DNA of 64,000 bases from Pseudomonadota bacterium (GTDB taxonomy: Bacteria > Pseudomonadota > Gammaproteobacteria > Burkholderiales > Burkholderiaceae_C). Below the pieces are notes generated by a model that was not told the origin of the DNA, made no database searches, and was given only the letters and a program-made list of their open reading frames with translations. The stretch lies in contig JAJZTW010000013.1 of assembly GCA_021847345.1 (NCBI GenBank), positions 1 through 64,000 on the forward strand, given 5' to 3'. This document shows positions 1 to 9,011 of this stretch, in pieces. The stretch's first letter is position 1; each line of letters begins with the position of its first letter. The position numbers were made by a program, and so were the translations under genes.

Positions 1-123
1 GTCACCGTGGGTTTCATGGATCCGCAGCCGGTGCTCGGGCTGGTCGACGCGCCGCAGGTGCACGAGCTGGGCTCGCAGGTGCGCACCGCGCTGCAGCGGG
101 TGAGCGAGGCGCTGCGCGCCTGA
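1..123 (+). CDS. C-terminal fragment of a CDS truncated by the window start; possibly DUF302-like
   Basis: Open frame from base 1 to TGA at 121-123: VTVGFMDPQPVLGLVDAPQVHELGSQVRTALQRVSEALRA; the 'DP...VRxxLxRV' tail resembles DUF302 C-termini but is too short to be sure. Confidence 0.35.
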   Translation, partial: VTVGFMDPQPVLGLVDAPQVHELGSQVRTALQRVSEALRA

Positions 124-139
124 GGCGGGCAGGGGCGCG

Positions 140-1285
140 CTACCGCGCGTCGGCCTGGGGCAGCGCGAAGTCGCAGCGCACGAAGGGGTCCACCGCGCAG
201 GCCACCAGGCTGGCCGTATGCGCAACCTGGCGCGGCGTGGTCCAGGCGATGGCGCGCAGCATCTCCGGCGCCGTTCCCTGCGGATGGAAATTCCACTGCG
301 CCGGCGTGAGGATCACGCAGCGCGTGATGCGCTCTCCGTGGTCGAGCGCCATGCCGTAGGCCAGCAGTCCGCGCGCCGTGTGCATCATGCCGACACCGTC
401 GCCGGCACGCAGGGCCTCGGGTTGCTGGCCCGCATCGCGCCACGCCAGCAGCGTTTCGGCGAGGTCGAGCAGGCGTGCCGCGAAGCGCGCCAGCAGCGCG
501 GCCGCCGGCTCGGCGTCGCCGCGAGCCAGGTCGCGCAGCAGCGGGTGGGCATGGCGCCGCGCCCACGGGCTGCTTTCCCGGCAGACTCCCTGCCACTGGG
601 GATAGGCCTCGAATTCGTCGCCCGCGGGGCCGAGCAGGTAGCGGGCGAGGGCGCGCGCCGGCGGAGGCTGCAGCGGCGGCGGCAGCTCGGTCGGCCCGAG
701 CGCCAGTGGTTGCCAGCTCAGCCAGGCGAGGAAGCGTGCCGGCATCAGCTCCTCGTGGGAGCGCGCCCAGCGCAGCAGGTCGGCCGCGTTGTCGATGCGC
801 AGGAACTCGCGTGCCGGCATGCCCAGGGTGCGTACCTCGACCAGTTCGCGCACGGCCTCCTCGGCCTGCGGCCGGGGGCTGTCCAAGGCGCGCAGCAGGC
901 GCTCGACTCCCTGCAGCGTGGAGTTCGACGGCGCCATGCCCATGTTCAGCGGCCAGTCGCGGTGCACGGGCAGCAGGTGTTCGCGCATGCGCTCGAGCAG
1001 CACCGAGCGCGGATCCGGCTCGGCTCCGGCCTGGTCGCCGCGCAGGCTGGCGAGCGCCGCTGCCGCGGCTGCGCGATGCGCCATGGCACCGATGGGAAAC
1101 AGCGTGGGGAGCAGGGCCATCGCCTGCTGCGCGGTGCGCCCGATCAGCAGCCGGTGCGCCTGCGACGCACGACGCGGCAGCGGCTCGACCTGCGTGAAGC
1201 CACGTGCTCCCGCGCGCAGCGCCATGCGCAGGCGGTGCTCGCTCAACAGCGTGGTGGCCGCGGACGCTATGCCCGGCGCGGACAT
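140..1285 (-). CDS. HupK/HoxV-like [NiFe]-hydrogenase large-subunit-related accessory protein
   Basis: C-terminal HTARGLLAYGMALDHGERITRCVILTPAQWNFHP...VDPFVRCDFALP resembles the hydrogenase large-subunit C-terminus (HxARG...DPCxxC) with degenerate cysteines, as in HupK/HoxV. Start set at MSAPGIAS. Confidence 0.65.
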   Translation of the reverse strand: MSAPGIASAATTLLSEHRLRMALRAGARGFTQVEPLPRRASQAHRLLIGRTAQQAMALLPTLFPIGAMAHRAAAAAALASLRGDQAGAEPDPRSVLLERMREHLLPVHRDWPLNMGMAPSNSTLQGVERLLRALDSPRPQAEEAVRELVEVRTLGMPAREFLRIDNAADLLRWARSHEELMPARFLAWLSWQPLALGPTELPPPLQPPPARALARYLLGPAGDEFEAYPQWQGVCRESSPWARRHAHPLLRDLARGDAEPAAALLARFAARLLDLAETLLAWRDAGQQPEALRAGDGVGMMHTARGLLAYGMALDHGERITRCVILTPAQWNFHPQGTAPEMLRAIAWTTPRQVAHTASLVACAVDPFVRCDFALPQADAR

Positions 1286-1477
1286 GGGATGGGTTCTCCG
1301 GAAGGTGCGCGGCGCCGGCCTGCAAGCGCCGATCGCTCCCGCAGGTGCGCGAACCAGACGCCACGTTTGCGTGGAAACCAGCGCAAGCATAATGCAGCGG
1401 GCGGTATGCGCGGCGCGGCCGCGGCGCGCCCCCTCGAGTGCCCGCGCGGGCTCGGCACCCGCTGGCGCACGGGCGCG

Positions 1478-1942
1478 TCAGGCGCCCGGGGCCTGGTCTT
1501 TCATCGAAGCGATGCGGTTGCCCTCGCCGAGCAGCGCGATGCGCGGGCGGAACGCGCGCGCGGTGGCGTCGTCCATCGGTGCGTAGGTGCAGATGATCAG
1601 CAGGTCGCCCAGCGCGGCATGGCGCGCGGCCGAACCGTTGAGGGTGATGCGTCCGCTGCCGGCCGGCTCGGAGATCGCGTAGGTGCTCAGGCGCGCGCCG
1701 TTGGTGACGTTGTAGATGTCGATCTGCTCGCCGGGCAGGATGTCACAGGCATCGAGCAGGGTCTGGTCGATGCCGCAGGAACCTTCGTAATGCAGGTCGG
1801 CGCCGGTGAGCGTGGCGCGGTGCAGCTTGGCGCGCAGCATCACGCGCGCGGGGGGAGGGGTATGGGGCATGGGAGGGCAAGGCTGCCCGGGCGCCTGCGG
1901 GGCACGCGAGGCACGCGGGGCATCGGCGAAAGAATTCGTCAT
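1478..1942 (-). CDS. panD: Aspartate 1-decarboxylase (true start probably internal, at MPHT or MLRAKL)
   Basis: MLRAKLHRATLTGADLHYEGSCGIDQTLLDACDILPGEQIDIYNVTNGARLSTYAI, including the conserved YEGS self-cleavage site. Confidence 0.93.
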   Translation of the reverse strand: MTNSFADAPRASRAPQAPGQPCPPMPHTPPPARVMLRAKLHRATLTGADLHYEGSCGIDQTLLDACDILPGEQIDIYNVTNGARLSTYAISEPAGSGRITLNGSAARHAALGDLLIICTYAPMDDATARAFRPRIALLGEGNRIASMKDQAPGA

Positions 1943-1949
1943 CCTAGTC

Positions 1950-1988
1950 CTAGTGTCCTGTCCTGCGAATAACGGGACAGGACACTAG
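1950..1988. repeat. Perfect 14-bp inverted repeat with 11-nt spacer
   Basis: CTAGTGTCCTGTCC-TGCGAATAACG-GGACAGGACACTAG read directly; lies between divergent genes. Confidence 0.9.
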
Positions 1989-2057
1989 CAAGCCGGGCCA
2001 GCGCACAGGGCTTAACATGGACCCTTTGGATCCGAACCCGCAAGTACGAGGCAAGCC

Positions 2058-2321
2058 GTGGACTCTCCCTCCGTGAAGCAAAGTCTGGAGCGCCTGCGCG
2101 AGGCGCTGGATTCCGGCGCCCCGCTGGATGCATCGCTGCGCGAGGAACTCGGCGCGCTCGATGCCGATATCCGTCGCGCGCTGGGTGCGCCCGGGCCCGT
2201 GCAGGTGCACGGGCTGGCGCCGCGCGTGCGGGAGATGTCCCTGCGCTTCGCGCAGCAACACCCCACCGCCGCAGCGGTGCTTCGCGAACTGGGCATCCTG
2301 CTCGAGGGCATCGGCGCCTGA
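2058..2321 (+). CDS. DUF4404 family protein
   Basis: 87-aa ORF MDSPSVKQSLERLREALDSG..., family-like length and pattern. Confidence 0.7.
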   Translation: MDSPSVKQSLERLREALDSGAPLDASLREELGALDADIRRALGAPGPVQVHGLAPRVREMSLRFAQQHPTAAAVLRELGILLEGIGA

Positions 2322-2350
2322 CACCCTGCGGCGCTTGCCGCACCCATCGC

Positions 2351-3481
2351 ATGACGCAACGACTCCGCCCCTCCGAACAGGACTACCAGCCGGGCTATTT
2401 CATGGGCACCACGCCACCCGAGCCGGGCCATCCGGTGCAGGTGGCTCCGGGCGTGCACTGGCTGCGCATGTCCATGCCGATGGCGCTCGATCACATCAAC
2501 CTGTGGCTGCTCGACGATGGCGATGCCTGGACCGTGGTCGACACCGGGCTGAACATCGACTCCACTCGCGAGGCCTGGGAACAGGTGTTCCAGCAGCACC
2601 TGCAGGGACGTCCGCTGGCGCGGGTGCTGTGTACCCACATGCACCCGGACCATGTCGGCCTGGCCGACTGGCTGTGCCGGCGCTGGAACGCTCCGTTGCT
2701 GATGACCCAGGGCGAATACCTCAGCGCTCGCATGGTCAGCGCCGGCATGGAGCCCACCGGCACCGAAGGCCTGGTCGAGCATTTCCGGGTGCACGGCGCG
2801 GCGCCTGAGCAGTTGCAGGCGCTGGGCGCGCGGGGCAATTTCTACATGCGCATGGTGCCGTCGCTGCCGAGCGTGTTCCAGCGCATCGACGACGGCCAGC
2901 GGCTGCGCATCGGCGAGCATGAATGGCAGGTGATCGTCGGCGGTGGGCACAGCCCCGAGCATGCGTCGCTGTGGTGCGCCGAGCAGCGCATGCTGATCTC
3001 CGGGGACCTGCTGCTGCCGCGCATCTCGACCAACGTGTCCGTGTATCCGATCGATCCCGACGCCGATGCGCTGGGGCGTTACCTGCACTCCCTCGAGCGC
3101 TTCGACGCCCTCGACGCAGCCACGCGCGTGCTGCCTTCGCATGGCTTTCCGTTCAGCGGCGTGCATGGGCGGGTGCGCCAACTGCGCGAGCACCACGCCG
3201 AGCGTCTGGAGGCCGTGCTGCATGCCTGCGCGCAGCAGGCACTGAGCGCGGCTGACATGATCCCGCTGCTGTTCCGGCGCCAGCTCGACACCCACCACCT
3301 GGGGTTCGCGCTCGGCGAGGCCATCGCGCATGCGAACCGGCTGTGGGCCGTGGGCGCGGTGCGGCGCGAGGCCGACGCCCACGGCGTGCTGCGCTTCGTG
3401 GCTCGCGAGGCGGCGAATCCGGCCCGGGTGCAGGCGCTCGCACGCACCGCCGCGGGCCTGGCGATGCCGTTGGCGGCCTGA
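2351..3481 (+). CDS. MBL-fold metallo-hydrolase
   Basis: THMHPDHVGLADWL metal-binding motif (HxHxDH), later GGGHSPEHASLW and SGDLLLPRIS. Confidence 0.88.
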   Translation: MTQRLRPSEQDYQPGYFMGTTPPEPGHPVQVAPGVHWLRMSMPMALDHINLWLLDDGDAWTVVDTGLNIDSTREAWEQVFQQHLQGRPLARVLCTHMHPDHVGLADWLCRRWNAPLLMTQGEYLSARMVSAGMEPTGTEGLVEHFRVHGAAPEQLQALGARGNFYMRMVPSLPSVFQRIDDGQRLRIGEHEWQVIVGGGHSPEHASLWCAEQRMLISGDLLLPRISTNVSVYPIDPDADALGRYLHSLERFDALDAATRVLPSHGFPFSGVHGRVRQLREHHAERLEAVLHACAQQALSAADMIPLLFRRQLDTHHLGFALGEAIAHANRLWAVGAVRREADAHGVLRFVAREAANPARVQALARTAAGLAMPLAA

Positions 3482-3560
3482 TCCGGCCGGGGCCCGGGTG
3501 GCATGCCCGGCTGGCGCGGCGCGCATCCTGCCGGACTGCGCCGGACTGCGCCGCCCCCGC

Positions 3561-4973
3561 TCAGCGCGGTTCCACGCAGGACAGGTAGCCGCGCCCCGCG
3601 TACACCGCGGTGAAGCCGACCTCGGAGCGGTACCTGCACTGACGCACATAGTCGAGACGTACCCGGGCATAGGTGTCGAAACCGCCACAATCGGCCTCCA
3701 GCACGCCGTCGGCGTACCGGATGTTTCGGCAACTGCGAAGGTAGGGCCCCGACGGGGTCCAGGACTGGTCGCAGCGCAACTCACCGTCGACGTTGGACAC
3801 CGTGGAGCCGGCGGCGCAGGTGTTGGCGTAGTCCAGCATCGACGACCTGTAGGTCGTGCCGTCGATGCGCATGCAGCGGCCCTGCAGCACACCGCCGCGG
3901 TAACGTACCGGGCTGCAACTTTGCAGGTAGCTTCCGTCGGGCCGCTCGCAACGCAGCGTGCCGCCGTCGTTGACCACGTCGCCGCCGAAGCATGCCGGGT
4001 AGCTCAACACGGACTCGACGCTCGTGCCGCTGGCGTCCTGGCATCGCGCCGACAATTCGAAGCTGCTGCTGTCGTAGCGTACGTCGGCGCAGGTCTGGCG
4101 GTACGTGCCGTCGGGCTCCCGTGACGAGCCCCACGTGCTGAATCCGCCGAAGTTGATCGCCGCGCCGAGGATGTGACCCAGGCCGATGAAGTTCGCGATG
4201 CTTTCCGTGGGTTTGCCGTCTTCATCGGTGAAGAAGTCCATGTACGCCTCGACGACCTGGACGGTGTAACTGCCGACGGAGAAACGGGAGGCCAGGTTGT
4301 CGGGCGAGAACGGGCTCCAGAAATACCCCGCCATTCCTCCCACGTTCAATCCGAAGCCGAACGATGTGTAGAGCAGTGAGAGGCTCTTGCAGGCGATGAC
4401 GGACAGGCCGTAGGTGATGCCGACGCAGGCCATGAACTCCGAGTCGCCGGCTCGCGCACGCGGGATGCCGAGCAGCGGCAGACGGGCGTCTTGCGCGAAC
4501 GGGTTCGCGGCCGAGGTGGGCAAGGTGGACGGGGGCAGCAGGAACGAGCCCAACGGGCTCGACACCGGCTGCCCGTCGATGCTGCCGGGCTGCGCGCTGA
4601 TGTCGATGACCACCGGTTCATTGCCCGCGCGCGAGTAGCCGCCGATCACGTACTGCGCGTCGGCCGTCGGGGCGTCCCGCAGGAACTCGAAGGTGCCCGG
4701 ATCGGCGCCGAGCGGCGAGTCGATGGTGAACATGCTGTCCCCGGGCGGCAGGTCGCCGACCTCGGCCCAGCGCTGGTACCCGGTACGGATGCGAAACCCG
4801 TGCAGCGGGGTCGGCAGTCTGTTGTGGACCGTAAAGGTCGTCCGCGTGAGCAGCAGGGAGCCCGGGGGCTGTGTCGTGCCGCCGGCGCTCGCGTTCATGG
4901 CGCTGGCACAAGCGGCGGCGAGCAAGAGCGCGGCCGGTGCGAGGTGGCCCACGCACGACGGGATATGTCGCAT
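3561..4973 (-). CDS. Secreted protein with C-terminal CVNH (cyanovirin-N homology)-like repeats
   Basis: Signal peptide MRHIPSCVGHLAPAALLLAAACASA; three cysteine-containing segments of about 55 aa: YRQTCADVRYDSSSFELSARC, YLQSCSPVRYRGGVLQGRC, YLRSCRNIRYADGVLEADC. Confidence 0.75.
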   Translation of the reverse strand: MRHIPSCVGHLAPAALLLAAACASAMNASAGGTTQPPGSLLLTRTTFTVHNRLPTPLHGFRIRTGYQRWAEVGDLPPGDSMFTIDSPLGADPGTFEFLRDAPTADAQYVIGGYSRAGNEPVVIDISAQPGSIDGQPVSSPLGSFLLPPSTLPTSAANPFAQDARLPLLGIPRARAGDSEFMACVGITYGLSVIACKSLSLLYTSFGFGLNVGGMAGYFWSPFSPDNLASRFSVGSYTVQVVEAYMDFFTDEDGKPTESIANFIGLGHILGAAINFGGFSTWGSSREPDGTYRQTCADVRYDSSSFELSARCQDASGTSVESVLSYPACFGGDVVNDGGTLRCERPDGSYLQSCSPVRYRGGVLQGRCMRIDGTTYRSSMLDYANTCAAGSTVSNVDGELRCDQSWTPSGPYLRSCRNIRYADGVLEADCGGFDTYARVRLDYVRQCRYRSEVGFTAVYAGRGYLSCVEPR

Positions 4974-5189
4974 GGTGTTTCCCCTGGTTACAAGACACCA
5001 CGATCCTAGGTTGGGGGAAGAATCCATCGCGCCGAGGCCGGCTATTTGCCGGCGGGTCGTCGGTGCCTCGGCGATGCCCCGCCGGGATTGCCGCGCGACG
5101 CCGCGCGACGCCGCGCATGGCTTGTCCGCGCAGCCCGCCGAGCGCCATCGGCGGCGCCGCTACACTTCGGCGCTCGTCCACGCGCACGA

Positions 5190-5266
5190 CTGCCCGTAGC
5201 TCAGTTGGATAGAGCAACAGCCTTCTAAGCTGTGGGTCGGGGGTTCGATTCCCTCCGGGCAGGCCA
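5190..5266 (+). tRNA. tRNA-Arg (anticodon TCT)
   Basis: Cloverleaf folded by hand: CTGCCCG/CGGGCAG acceptor, ACAGC-CTTCTAA-GCTGT anticodon arm, GGTTCGATT T-arm, encoded CCA. Confidence 0.96.
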
Positions 5267-5403
5267 ATGAAATCAACAACTTGCGACTCATTTGCGCGGC
5301 TGTGCGTTGCGCTGCGTTAGTGGGGCGCCAGTTGGGCGCGATCGGGCCTGTCGCCGACAGCGGGTGGCCGTCGGTCGCCTGCCGCGGCGTGCTCGTGCCC
5401 ATG

Positions 5404-5627
5404 CCCCGCCCCCCGTGGGGGTCGAGAAAACTTGGGGCGGCCCTGCGTTTTCTCGTTAGCGCCCCCAGGGCCGGGCCTGGGGCCCGACCCGCCCCCCGTG
5501 GGGGTCGAGAAAACTTGGGGCGGCCCTGCGTTTTCTCGTGAGCGCCCCCAGGGCCGGGCCTGGGGCCCGACCCGCCCCCCGTGGGGGTCGAGAAAACTTG
5601 GGGCGGCCCTGCGTTTTCTCGTGAGCG
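5404..5627. repeat. 83-bp-period tandem repeat (three core copies) containing inverted repeats
   Basis: Core GTCGAGAAAACTTGGGGCGGCCCTGCGTTTTCTCG starts at 5421, 5504 and 5587; CGAGAAAAC/GTTTTCTCG 9-bp arms plus a GC-rich second hairpin. Confidence 0.95.
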
Positions 5628-5630
5628 GCG

Positions 5631-6329
5631 TCAGCGCGCCCTGGCCCCCGCGCGATCCAGCGGTTGCTGCACCAGCGCCTCGACCATGCGTCTTCGGGCC
5701 GCGCGTTCGGTGGCGCTGCCGACGCTGGCCAGCTGGGACTCGGCGACCAGGTAGCTGTAGAGCAGGAAGCCACGCTGGCGGGCCTCGGCGCGGGCGAAGC
5801 CCATGGCTTCGAGCAGTCCGCTGATGTAGTCCATGCGACTGGCGTCGGCCTCGTCGACGGCCTGGCGGGCCATGTCGTCGTGCCGTGCCCAGGCCCGCAG
5901 CGCCAGCTCGATGCGCGCCGCGCGCGCCGCGGCGCGGCCGCGAAACGGCAGCGACAGCACGTCGCGAAGCTGCGCGCGCGGGTCCCGGTTGGCGCCTTGC
6001 AGGCGCGCCGTGAGCTGCTCGGTGGCCCGGTCGCGCCAGCTTTGCAGCACCTGGCGAAGCAGGTCCTCGCGGTCGCGGAAATGCCAGTAGAAGCTGCCGC
6101 GGGTCACCGACAGCTCGGTGGCGAGAACGTCCACCCGCACGTTGTCGATGCCGTGGTCGACCAGCACCTCGGTGGCGGCCTCGATCCAGCGTTCGGGAGT
6201 CAGGGTCTCGCGGCGCGCCGCGGTTTCGCGAGGGCGCCGCGGCACGCGTCGGGCACGGGATTCGGAGACGGGCATGCGGTGGGCCGCGGGCGGCGCGGGC
6301 TCGGGTTTGTACGGATCCTTGCGAGGCAT
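5631..6329 (-). CDS. TetR family transcriptional regulator
   Basis: N-terminal HTH: RWIEAATEVLVDHGIDNVRVDVLATELSVTRGSFYWHFRDREDLL. Confidence 0.92.
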   Translation of the reverse strand: MPRKDPYKPEPAPPAAHRMPVSESRARRVPRRPRETAARRETLTPERWIEAATEVLVDHGIDNVRVDVLATELSVTRGSFYWHFRDREDLLRQVLQSWRDRATEQLTARLQGANRDPRAQLRDVLSLPFRGRAAARAARIELALRAWARHDDMARQAVDEADASRMDYISGLLEAMGFARAEARQRGFLLYSYLVAESQLASVGSATERAARRRMVEALVQQPLDRAGARAR

Positions 6330-6354
6330 TGTAGGCCTAGCATACGTCCAAACA

Positions 6355-6370
6355 CATACACATGTGTATG
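6355..6370. promoter_or_regulatory. Perfect 16-bp palindrome, candidate TetR operator
   Basis: CATACACATGTGTATG between divergent tetR and the CoA-ligase operon. Confidence 0.65.
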
Positions 6371-6390
6371 GAAAAAGCTGGGAGATGGGC

Positions 6391-8193
6391 ATGGATGCAA
6401 AGGCGCACGCGCTGCGTCTCGGGCTGGCGCCGCAGCGCGTGGTGCGCGTGGCCTTCGACGATGGCAGTTTCGTGCTGCGCTCGCCCGAGCCGCTCAAGCC
6501 CTATGCGCGCTGCGTGGGCGAGTGGCTCGAGCAGTGGGCGCGCGACACGCCGGACACGCCGGCCTTCGCCGAGCGCGCCGCGGATGGGTCGTGGCGCCGC
6601 CTGAGCTGGGGCGAGACGCGCCAGCAGGTCGGGCGCATCGCGCAAAGCCTGCTGGGCCTGAAGCTCATGCCGCAGGCGCCGATCGTCGTGCTGTCCGACA
6701 ACGCCGTCGACCACCTGCTGCTGATGCTGGCCGGCATGCACATCGGACGCGCCGTGTGCACGGTGTCGAGCGCCTATTGCCGGCTGGTGCGCGACGGCGA
6801 CTACTCGCGCATCCACGGCATTCTCAACACCCTGGGGCCGGCGCTGATCTACGCCAGCGATGCCGCGGTGTACGGACCGGCCATCGCCGGTTCGGGCCAG
6901 CATGCGGTGGTGGTGTTCAGCGACGGGGGCGAGACCTATCCCGGCGCGTTGCGCTTCGAAAGCCTGCTGCGCACGGCCGAGGGCCCCGACGTGATGCGGG
7001 CCTTCGAGGCCATCACCCCCGACACGCACGCCAAGTACCTGTTGACCTCGGGTTCGACGGGGCATCCCAAGGTGGTGATCAACACCCATCGCATGCTGTG
7101 CGCCAACCAGCAGATGGTGGCGCAGGCCTGGCGCTTCCTGGAGCACGACAAGCCGGTGCTGTGCGATTGGCTGCCGTGGAGCCACACCTTCGGCGGCAAC
7201 CACAACCTGAACATGGTGCTGCGCAACGGAGGTTTCCTGGCCATCGACGACGGTCGCCCGCTGCCGGGGCTGATCGAGCGTTCGGTGCGTAACTTGCGCG
7301 AGGTGCGCCCGACGCTGCACTTCAACGTGCCGCGCGGGCTCGACATGCTGTTGCCTTTCCTCGAGGCGGACTACGCGCTGGCGAAGGATTTCCTGTCGCG
7401 CCTGCGCGGAGTGTTCTACGCCGGCGCCAGCCTGCCCCAGTCGAGCTGGGAGCGACTGCAGGCGGTCGCCCGGCGCGTGCGCGGCGAGCCGCTTTGGCTG
7501 ACCACGTCCTGGGGCTCGACCGAGACCTCGCCGGCCATCACCAGTGCCCATTGGTGGCTGGACCACGCGGGAGTCATCGGGCTGCCGCTTCCCGGCACCG
7601 AGGTGAAGTTCGTTCCGGTCGGCGGCAAGCTGGAAATGCGCGTGCGCGGGGTCAACGTGTTCCCCGGCTACCGCGACGCCCCGCAGCTGACCGCGCAGGC
7701 CTTCGACGCCGAGGGCTACTACTGCATCGGCGACGCCGGCCGACTCGCCGACCCCGAGCATGCCGAGCAGGGCATCGCGTTCGACGGGCGGGTCGCCGAG
7801 GACTTCAAGCTCAGCTCGGGCACCTGGGTATCGGTGGGAACGCTGCGCGTGCACCTGGTGTCGGCGCTGGCGCCTTGGGCGCAGGACGTGGTCGTCACCG
7901 GCCATGACCGGGCCGAGGTGGGCCTGTTGATCTTTCCGTCGCCGCAGGCCGCGGCGCTGCCCGCGCAGGAGTTGCGCGACAAGGTCGCCGGCGTGCTGCG
8001 TGCGCTGCACGCGCAAGGCGGCGGCTCGTCGCAGACCCCCACGCGCGCGCTGGTGCTGGGCGAGCCGCCGAGCAGCGCGCTTGGCGAAATCACCGACAAG
8101 GGCTACATCAACCAGGGCGCGGTGCTGCGCGCGCGCGCAGCCCTGGTCGACGCTCTCTACGCCGGCTGCGGCGAAACCATTCTGGCCCGTTGA
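6391..8193 (+). CDS. Feruloyl-CoA synthase-like AMP-dependent acyl-CoA ligase
   Basis: YLLTSGSTGHPKVVINTH AMP-binding motif, TTSWGSTETSPAIT, overall resemblance to the feruloyl-CoA synthase family; alternative start at 6385. Confidence 0.82.
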   Translation: MDAKAHALRLGLAPQRVVRVAFDDGSFVLRSPEPLKPYARCVGEWLEQWARDTPDTPAFAERAADGSWRRLSWGETRQQVGRIAQSLLGLKLMPQAPIVVLSDNAVDHLLLMLAGMHIGRAVCTVSSAYCRLVRDGDYSRIHGILNTLGPALIYASDAAVYGPAIAGSGQHAVVVFSDGGETYPGALRFESLLRTAEGPDVMRAFEAITPDTHAKYLLTSGSTGHPKVVINTHRMLCANQQMVAQAWRFLEHDKPVLCDWLPWSHTFGGNHNLNMVLRNGGFLAIDDGRPLPGLIERSVRNLREVRPTLHFNVPRGLDMLLPFLEADYALAKDFLSRLRGVFYAGASLPQSSWERLQAVARRVRGEPLWLTTSWGSTETSPAITSAHWWLDHAGVIGLPLPGTEVKFVPVGGKLEMRVRGVNVFPGYRDAPQLTAQAFDAEGYYCIGDAGRLADPEHAEQGIAFDGRVAEDFKLSSGTWVSVGTLRVHLVSALAPWAQDVVVTGHDRAEVGLLIFPSPQAAALPAQELRDKVAGVLRALHAQGGGSSQTPTRALVLGEPPSSALGEITDKGYINQGAVLRARAALVDALYAGCGETILAR

Positions 8194-9011
8194 CGACCAT
8201 GCTCCAGGACCTGCCACCTTCTTCAGGCGTGCTCGGCACGCTCGACCTGCTGCGCCTGCAGCGCGACGACGTGGTGCTGCACGCGCGCCTGAACCGGCCG
8301 CACAAGCGCAACTCGGTCAGCGATGCCTTGCTGGCACAGCTGCACACCCTGTTCTTGAACCTGCCGGGCGACGTGCGCGTGGTCGTGCTCAGCGGCGAGG
8401 GCGAGCATTTCTGCGCCGGGCTCGACCTGTCGGAGGTGGCCGAGCGCAGCGTGGTCGAGGGCATTCACCATTCGCGCGCCTGGCATGCCGCCTTCGAGGC
8501 GATCCAGTTCGGCCCGGTACCGGTGCTCGCGGTGCTGCACGGCGCGGTGGTCGGCGGCGGGCTGGAGCTGGCTGCCGCGGCGCATCTGCGAATCGCCGAG
8601 CGCAGCGCGTTCTACGGACTGCCCGAGGGGCAGCGGGGGATTTTCGTGGGGGGTGGGGGTTCGGTGCGCATCTCGCGCCTGATCGGCGTGGCGCGCATGA
8701 CCGACATGATGCTCACCGGGCGCGTGTTCGACGCCGCCGACGGCCAGGCCATGGGCGTGTCCAACTACCTGGTGGACGAAGGCGCCGGGCTCGACAAGGC
8801 GCTGGAGCTGGCGCGGCGCATCGCGGGCAATGCGCCGCTGTCCAATTACGCCATCACCCAGGCGCTGCCGCGCATCGCCGACCTGCCGCCCGGCGAGGGG
8901 CTGTTCGTCGAGGCGCTGATGTCGTCCATCGCGCAGGGCGACGACGCGGCCAAGCAGCGCGTGCGTGATTTCCTGGAAAAGCGTGCGGCCAAGGTGGGCA
9001 GGGCATCATGA
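8190..9011 (+). CDS. Crotonase/enoyl-CoA hydratase family protein
   Basis: FCAGLDLSEVAE, GAVVGGGLELAAAAHLRIAE oxyanion-hole motifs. Confidence 0.9.
   Translation: MTTMLQDLPPSSGVLGTLDLLRLQRDDVVLHARLNRPHKRNSVSDALLAQLHTLFLNLPGDVRVVVLSGEGEHFCAGLDLSEVAERSVVEGIHHSRAWHAAFEAIQFGPVPVLAVLHGAVVGGGLELAAAAHLRIAERSAFYGLPEGQRGIFVGGGGSVRISRLIGVARMTDMMLTGRVFDAADGQAMGVSNYLVDEGAGLDKALELARRIAGNAPLSNYAITQALPRIADLPPGEGLFVEALMSSIAQGDDAAKQRVRDFLEKRAAKVGRAS

Noticed and set aside
5160-5402. 80-aa ORF with CPEGIEPPTHSLEGCCSIQLSYG
   Set aside because: Commonly seen spurious translation of the reverse strand of a tRNA; the tRNA-Arg explains it.
5404-5627. Possible CRISPR array
   Set aside because: Spacer parts are as conserved as the core (83-bp tandem duplication), only three units, no cas genes.
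5190-5630. Possible integration site of a mobile element at tRNA-Arg
   Set aside because: No integrase, no repeated tRNA 3' end found downstream in the window, neighbouring genes are ordinary chromosomal.
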